Shown one piece after another: positions 56,931 through 64,000 of a stretch of DNA of 64,000 bases. The stretch comes from Mansonella perstans. Its lineage: Eukaryota > Nematoda > Chromadorea > Rhabditida > Onchocercidae. The position numbers and the translations under genes were made by a program. Location: positions 1 to 64,000 of the forward strand of contig JBAMDO010000164.1 in assembly GCA_037074765.1 (NCBI GenBank), written 5' to 3'. The notes beneath the pieces are model-generated. The model searched no databases. It was not told where the DNA came from and worked only from the letters and a program-made list of their open reading frames with translations. How positions within the stretch are numbered: position 1 is the first letter of the stretch; each line of letters starts with the position of its first letter.

Positions 56931-59900
56931 AGATCGCGGATGATATTTTGTTCCTACACTACATAAGGAAATTTAAGGTTTATTTGAAGTTTTAAGTTTA
57001 TTTAAAGTTTGTTTAATTTAAAATTTAAAGTCAACATAAAGTTTACATGAGGAAAAAGGTTGCTTAAAGATTACTGTATCATTTGAAATAAATTTACTTC
57101 ATTCCTTTGGATAAGTATTGAAACTTTCCCGAAATAGTGTTATTAATTTTTTTTTTAGATTTTATTGATTTTTTGAAATCATTTTGTTTTCAATGTCCAT
57201 TTTTCAATTAATTTGATTTCCTATCGAGCTTCCGGCACGGCAATCATTAACTAATTGAAATAATTAAAATAGATTATTGCATCTTTCATCGGTTGTTTCC
57301 TACCTTCTCGACAATTCTCAAATAAAAATATTGCAACTTCTCTTATCAGTCTCTTTCATTCTCTTATCAGTATTACTGCTTTGCATCCTCTTTCCATAAG
57401 CCTCTTATCATTCTCTTATCAGTATCATTGTTTTGCATTCTCTCTCCATTAGTCTCTTATCATTCTCTTATCAGTATTATTCTTTTGCATCCTCCAATCT
57501 CTTTCCATTCTCTTATCAGTATTACTGCTTTGCATCTTGCAAATCTTCTTTAACTGATATTAATAAATCTTTCTCTATGCAGCTTAAACACAAATAATTT
57601 ACACTAATGTTAGTTTACTTTGAAATTTAAGAAATTTAAATGCTTGTTAATGCCAGTGAGCGTAATTTGATAATTTGCAAAATTATTGAAAAGTACGTAG
57701 CCATCACACTTTCCCGGTCTCTGTGAATGATCAATGACCAACAGAAGGCAGTAATAGATTGTATAATTGCCTGATAAGCTTCCGAGAGTCAGTTAGAAAA
57801 GACTCTCTTCCGGGAGTTACTCAGAAAAGATGCTCTTTCCTATAAATAAATAACAGGAATACAGAAAATATACGTAAATTAGCGTAATGCACATTCCCTC
57901 TTATAAATAAATAAATTTGCTAAATGAGTATGCAATTATTTCATGATTAAAGCCATATGTAATAAAAAGTTTCTGTCAGAGCTCATCAATTACGGTATAA
58001 TTACGGTATAATCCGAAAATTATTCTTCGCTATCTATCCTCTTTTCCTTCCATCCATCATTTTACGGTTGGTGAAATTGGTAGTAGAATGCCGTAAAATC
58101 CTCCATTTGACCAAATAGTCTGAGAATTGATAATAATTAACTATGGTATAATTAACTAACTACGCTATATGACTAGCTAAATCACTGACAGATACAAAGA
58201 AAGATATAAAATTCTTTTCTATATAAGAACTATTGTCCACAAAAAATATTTTAGAAAATTCGAAGGTCACTTGAAGTCTTAACTAACCGCCAATTGTCTT
58301 TTTAGTATGCATTTTTATAATTTGTAAAGATTTAAATTTAAACAGTGCAAAAATTATCAGTCAGAACGCCAACGATTTCCTTCTACGACGACATCATAAT
58401 GTTGCACTGAAAGTAAGGTGACAGGGTGGTGACAACCAAGTGTCATATTGATGTCACAAAGCAAGTTGTTGAATTTGTCTTCAAAATTTCTCTTTCCTCC
58501 TTTAATTTAGTACAAAATTAAATTGATACTTTAAAACTTGAAAACAGCTAAAGTTTGTTTTTGGAATTAACAAATTAATTTCTTATTAATCAATTACAAA
58601 GGAAAAGCCCTAATTAAGCAAAGATCAGAAAAACCACTAGAGTTAGATGATGATGACTGGTCACTACGCCAGCTGGTGACCACTGACCACTGTGTTAGAT
58701 GACGATGACTGACCATTGCGTTAGACGATGATCACTGATATGATTTGAAACTTTGGTACCTTTGGTGCCTCCCGGTGCCCCGCAGGGCTTCTCTTTAGCA
58801 AAATTTAAGATGTTGGGTATTGTAGTGTAGTGAACTGAAACTTACTAAGTCTTAAGTCCTCCTTGAAATTTCTAAAAGAAAAATTTCGTCATTTTTTTTA
58901 AAAAGCGAAACCAAATTAAAATCACTAATATAATTACTCAAATAATTACTCATATTTTTAATTATTAAATAATTATTCATATTTTCACTTTGCGTGATTA
59001 CAGTAGATAAAGATTACCGCAGATTGAAAATTGAAAATTTCTTAAAGGATAGTCAGGGTAGTGGTAGTCGAGGTAGAGATAGTCGGGGTTTTTCCTGGAA
59101 AATATCCAGCAATAGTTATAATGATACCAATTGTCTAGTACGAATTGTCCAGCAGCAATTACAATGGGCAATGGTAAGGATAGTCCGATTGTCCCAAGGG
59201 TCAATGTCATTAAAATGCGTTGGTGAAAATGCGAAGCAGAAGGATTTAAACTTAAATTTAAATGGAAGGAGAGTAGTATTCTGTGCTTTAATTGTTGTAG
59301 GAATGGTCAACAAAGGTCCATAAAAACGGTGACGACTACAGTTTAAATTCAAATATAAATGGAAGGCGAGTAGTATTCTGTGCTTTAATTGTTATTAGGG
59401 ATAGTCAGCAAAGGTCCACACACTATAATTTTCCTTTGCATTATTAATTGTTATTAATTGCCCTCACAATCAAAGGCTTTTTAATTTCGCCGTTGAAATT
59501 TTGGAAAAAATTGAATAAAACCAATCATACGATGAGTTATCTTATAAGTTTAAAAGCAATCATATGATGAGTCATCTTTTAGATTGCATTCTCCTTAAAT
59601 CATTTTGCATGCCCTTTTTTGAAGTCATAGGCCGTTTAAATGAATTTACTTATTATTGAATTTCAAAATAAAACTTCAAAATTTTTAAATTTTACTTTAA
59701 AGCATTCCTTTTTCAAGTCATGCACCATTCAAATGAAATTACTTGTATACATCAATCTTTTGGTGTATTAAATGAATTTACATGAAATGAAAATATTAAA
59801 TTTAAATTAAATTTGAAATGGAACTTCAAATGAAATTACTTGTCACCAATCTTTTGATGGACTAAAAGTGACCGTTCTTCTCTGCTAGTAGAACTTGATC

Positions 59901-62900
59901 TTATTTAATAATGACCCTCCAAGTCAAACTCAAACTTTATCACTTTATTTTAATGATTGAAACTGTTATCGAGGCAGGTAGAGGTCAAGCTCGTGGCTTC
60001 TTGGCTATGTAATGAAAATATTCAGCCAGCCTGAAATGATACTTGCATTCACCATGCTACTGTTCCCATGTGCTACGATTTATTCTTGAAAACTACTAAA
60101 TGTTACTAATATAATTAAAATAATTATAATCATATTCAGAAGCCAAGCATTACACAGCATATTTCGCTTACGTGAAAACCGTAAAAATTGCGGAAACCAT
60201 GAAATCTCCAAAAACCCGAAAATCACAGCAAACAGTTCAAAAAATATTTCTTTGAACAAAAATTTTCCTCCAGCTATGTTACGCAACTGGTATGGTATCT
60301 CAGACAAACATACCTGGACAATAGCAGGAGTGGATTTATTATGGTTACTTTCAATGGTTACTTCCAAATATTTGATGATCTCAAAGGGATACCATATTAT
60401 TATGCAAAAGCCTTTTAAAAACAAAAAAAACCGTATTGAAGTTGAAGAATGGATTTATAATGGTCACTTTCAATTCACGTATTTTTCAGTTTTATCTGTC
60501 CCGAAAGGGAATGCACGTATTTTTGCCTCATTTATTGTAATTTATTATGGTCACTTCTAAATGTCCACCAAATATTTGGTGACCCAAAGAAGCTACTGGA
60601 TTTATTATGGTCACTTTATGGTCACTTCTAAATGTCCACTAAATATTTGATAACCCAAAGCGCAAAGGGATATCGTATTATTATGTAAGAGTCTTTTAAA
60701 AACAAAAAACCGCGTTGAAAAATTTATTGTAATTGCAGATGATGAAGTGAAGATGATGCAACCTGGGAGAGAGAGAGAGAGAGAAAAGACAGATTTTGGG
60801 TCACAATTGGCACTTCAAGGGCAAGAATAAGACAAGAAAATTTTACTATGAAGCGGTAAACTTGAAAGAAGAATGGGACAGCGAAGAGACAGCGAAATAG
60901 AGATAAAAGAAGGAAAGAGGAAGATAAAGAAAGGATCTCTCCTTTTTGGGAGAAAGAAAAGGTTTTTCAAATAAAATAACAAAATAAATTGGAGAAATTT
61001 TATAGTAAAGAGAGGCTTCTATTATTATCATTATTGCTCATTGTTTATACAAAGTATTCTTTTCCTTCCAAGAGGACTGTCATTGTCACACTGTCACATT
61101 GTCACATTGTCATCGCTCCCACTACTAATTTGCTGCACTCTTTTAGAGAAAGATAATTGACAAATCAGTTAAATAGGTGTGCATCGTTTAATTATTACAT
61201 CATTCTTTTCTTTACTGTCTAAATAATAAGATGCCGCCGCATTCATTATAACTATAAAAAACGGAGATTTCATTCTCTTGCAAATGTTTAACAATCAAGA
61301 ATTCCAGGTAGTCTGCCTGTCAAATGTCGCACTGTCCTTCCAAGTGTCATCATCAAAGATACACTCTTCCGGGAGTTACAAAAAATGCCCTCTTCCGGAA
61401 GTTTTAGTCAGAAAAGATGCTCTCTTCCAGGAGTTAGTGGTCAGACATCATTTCCTTAAAACACTCAGCACTTAACATTGCGATGTTTCGAAATTTCGAA
61501 ATCGCTTTAAACTTCTTTACATTTTGTCAAAAATATTTTTCGAGTGCTATTTTGAAATTGAGACGAAAAAATTTTTTGAAAAATCAAAACTTGAAGCAAA
61601 TCATGTATTTTAATTGTTGTCACGTAAGTGTCATCCATAAATGTCGTCTATTATCTCAGTATGGTGCTTAAGTTACTGCTTATAGAAGGATCATCAAGAA
61701 TTCCTGATGATGACGTGACTGGTGGCGTTGACATATATGTAATCGAGAATTCCTGATGAGGTGACTGGCGTTGACATTTAGAGAGAGAACATTTGTTACT
61801 GCATAGTAGTTTACCCAGATGACATAATTAAGTCAGCCAGGTGTTTGTGTATCATTTTCTACTATTCTGTCAGATCGTTGTCAGATCAGCTTTAAAAATG
61901 AAAATTTGAACTTGATAAAAGGAATATGTCAAGATTTTAGATTTAATTAGGAGTTAATAATTAAAATAATTAGTCAGCCGATAACAAAACACTATATTGC
62001 TTAATTAAAGCTAATTAAAGAAGAAATCAGAACAAAGTTATACACATATGCATATATAGAGAGCATTGGTATTAGCCTAATTAGCCGAACATTAACAAAA
62101 ATTAGCCTAGCATTAACAATCAGCCTAGCTTATAAAGATAACTATTATGGTAGTATAAAAATGTCAAGTGTTATGTTAACATTTGACACTGAGAGTTCCC
62201 GAGACCACGAGACGCCATCCCGACCACGACGATGATCAGCTACAGAACTGAAGAGCTGAAGGCCAATAGCTGATAGTAGTATATGATCTATTCATTAATT
62301 CATTGATTCATTGGTTCATTGGTTCATGTTTCAACTCTTGATTCATTCATTCTGCAATAACAACAATTATACTACTCCTACTTGTCATTTGATATGTTAT
62401 CATATATCATTACATACTACAAACACTTCAGGACAACAATAACGTTTTCAAAAACTTTTATTTATTATTTCAATGAATTGAATTTTTAGTCGACATCTCT
62501 CTCTCTCTCTTTCGACAATAGCCTAACATTGATTTATATGGCCTGAAATAGTAGGCTTATATGCATTGCCAGGTATGCTTTATTTAATTATTTTTAGTCT
62601 CTATATTGTAATTAGGCTGATTTTTCGCATGTATCAACATTTGAAAGGCCAGAAGATTGAGTTTTTAGTCGACATTGATAGCCTGACATTGATTTGTAAT
62701 GCCTGAAGATTTGTAGGGCTTGAAATAGTACTTTAAATGCATTGCCAAGCATCCCTTGTTTTAATTATTCTATAGTCTCTATACTGTAATAGGCCGATTT
62801 TTAGCACGTATCAGCATGTGTAATTATGTATAATTTAGCACGTACCAACATGTGTGGTAGGGCTGGGGTCATATATAGTACCTTTTATAAAAGGTCATCA

Positions 62901-64000
62901 TTTCTGTTTTGAAAAGCAAGAAGAAGACTACGATTTCAGTGGTCACTTAGTCATTTGTTAGTTTCTGTGTAATATAATATAACATTGAATTTGCCATTTC
63001 GAATTTTTCATCTGTTTTAAATTTTATATTAATATTATTCCATCAAAATGAAATTTAATATTATTCAAATTTAAAATTTAATTTTATTGCACCATCACTA
63101 TAAGAATATGTTTATCACACTGGAAGAGATTTAAAATTTTTTCCCTTATCCTATTTGCAAGGAAATGCTAGAAACTTGCTGACCTGTTGTTGACCCGCGG
63201 AAGATTTTTACCAAGATTTCACCAAGATTTCACCAAGACCTTGCCAAGATTTAGCAAGATTTTATCAAGATTTTGTCAAGATTTTACCAGTATTTTATTA
63301 AGATGCTACCAAGATTTTCCTGCGATTTTATCAAGATTTTACCGGAAGGTTTAACCGAGATTTTATCAAGATTTTACACCTCTGACAGACTTTGCAGATT
63401 TCATATCAGATATTTTAGGCTATTTATTTTCCTTCTACATTATTGTAGTTCATTCTTCTCTATCTTTTTTGTTAGTAGAATTTATAAAATGAAACATTAT
63501 CTTCTTTAACTGGGCTCTTTTCTTTAACACCAAAATTCTATTGTCCACTGTTGTCTCTGATGTGCATTTTACTGACCCAATAGGCTTTCTTTAAGAATTG
63601 GCTCTTGGCTCCCACATTTCGTTAATTTTCATATAAAAACTGAATGGTGGAAAGTTATCTATCCACTGTCCACTTTCGTTTGGTTCACAGATTTAGAAAA
63701 TTTGAGCCAAGCAATTTCGAAAAGGTCCCTAGGCTTACTTTTAATGACACACGTGAAATGATCACTTGTATCTGTTTATGTCAAAAATAAGAATAATAGT
63801 AATAATTATTGATTACTGTGATAGTAATTAGTGCCCATCGCTTAATTAAATGCACTTAATTAGTAGTGGTAATTTAGTAATTAGTAATATGAGCTGAACA
63901 TGGAGCCTAGCACCACTATAAGCATATAGATCCTTTGAAGATGTCTAGGGCAATGAGTGAACTCTGGATTATAGTGGACTGTTTAGTAATCTGAGCTAAA
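56931..64000. other. Intergenic, repeat-rich right end of the window
   Basis: No supported gene. Blocks seen: 57340-57545, five copies of TCTCTTATCAGTATTACTGCTTTGCATCC; 57790-57840 and 61360-61440, related copies of CTCTCTTCCGGGAGTTACTCAGAAAAGATG; 59245-59425, two copies of about 100 bp (GGAGAGTAGTATTCTGTGCTTTAATTGTT); 60330-60735, three partial copies of TTTATTATGGTCACTTCTAAATGTCC; 60767-60786, a GA run; 62486-62840, two copies of about 170 bp (GTTTTTAGTCGACAT..TAGCCTGACATTGATTT); 63205-63390, more than ten copies of an 11-12-nt unit, ACCAAGATTTT. Other frames in this part look like chance openings. Confidence 0.6.

Noticed and set aside
60252..60560. Open frames on both strands of about 100 codons
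   Set aside because: They lie in the 60330-60735 tandem repeat and lack domain similarity.

Overview
The window looks like nuclear DNA of a small-genome animal, most likely a nematode. It is roughly 70% A+T. Genes are broken into short exons joined by GT..AG introns, and long introns are packed with tandem repeats. It also carries an Argonaute relic that I read as nematode-like and a MATH/BTB (SPOP-type) remnant. Exon models below were built by eye from ORF frame, splice sites, phase continuity and protein similarity. No search or transcript evidence was available.

Layout. (1) 6-15757, plus strand: nearly all of a TANGO1/MIA3-type ER exit-site receptor of about 1,480 residues: signal peptide, MIA-type SH3, disordered lumen, one membrane segment, coiled coils and a proline-rich tail. 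Only the first coding exon lies outside the window. (2) 17767-18905, plus: a decayed Argonaute with a frameshift and two stops. About 680 bp of it is repeated, inverted and nearly identical, at 48764-49440. (3) 21368-21583, minus: the C-terminal tail of a SPOP-like MATH/BTB protein. (4) 22807-27729, plus: a complete six-exon calcium-activated apyrase (CANT1/apy-1 family, 379 aa). (5) 30975-32793, plus: a complete five-exon Ctr-family copper transporter (253 aa). (6) 37623-38959, plus: a two-exon small membrane protein (115 aa) that I do not recognise. (7) 41527-42585, minus: consecutive exons of an unrecognised gene. (8) 53268-56834, plus: an extracellular leucine-rich-repeat protein with a C-terminal GPI or membrane anchor, lacking only its start exon. 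The rest is AT-rich intergenic sequence with many local tandem repeats.

The most striking pattern is that many introns grow out of copies of their own splice junctions. In at least 15 places a segment carrying an acceptor or a donor, often with some adjoining exon, is repeated two to five times in tandem, and the exon boundary I infer is one member of the array. This occurs in the TANGO1-like, apyrase and LRR genes and probably in the small membrane-protein gene. In most cases only one copy keeps the reading frame; in one case (exon 12 of the TANGO1-like gene) two acceptors 63 nt apart both do.

Functionally, the recognised intact genes all act at or beyond the secretory membrane system: ER export of bulky cargo, hydrolysis of nucleotide by-products of glycosylation, copper import, and a surface LRR protein. 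I see no evidence of an operon; the genes are kilobases apart.
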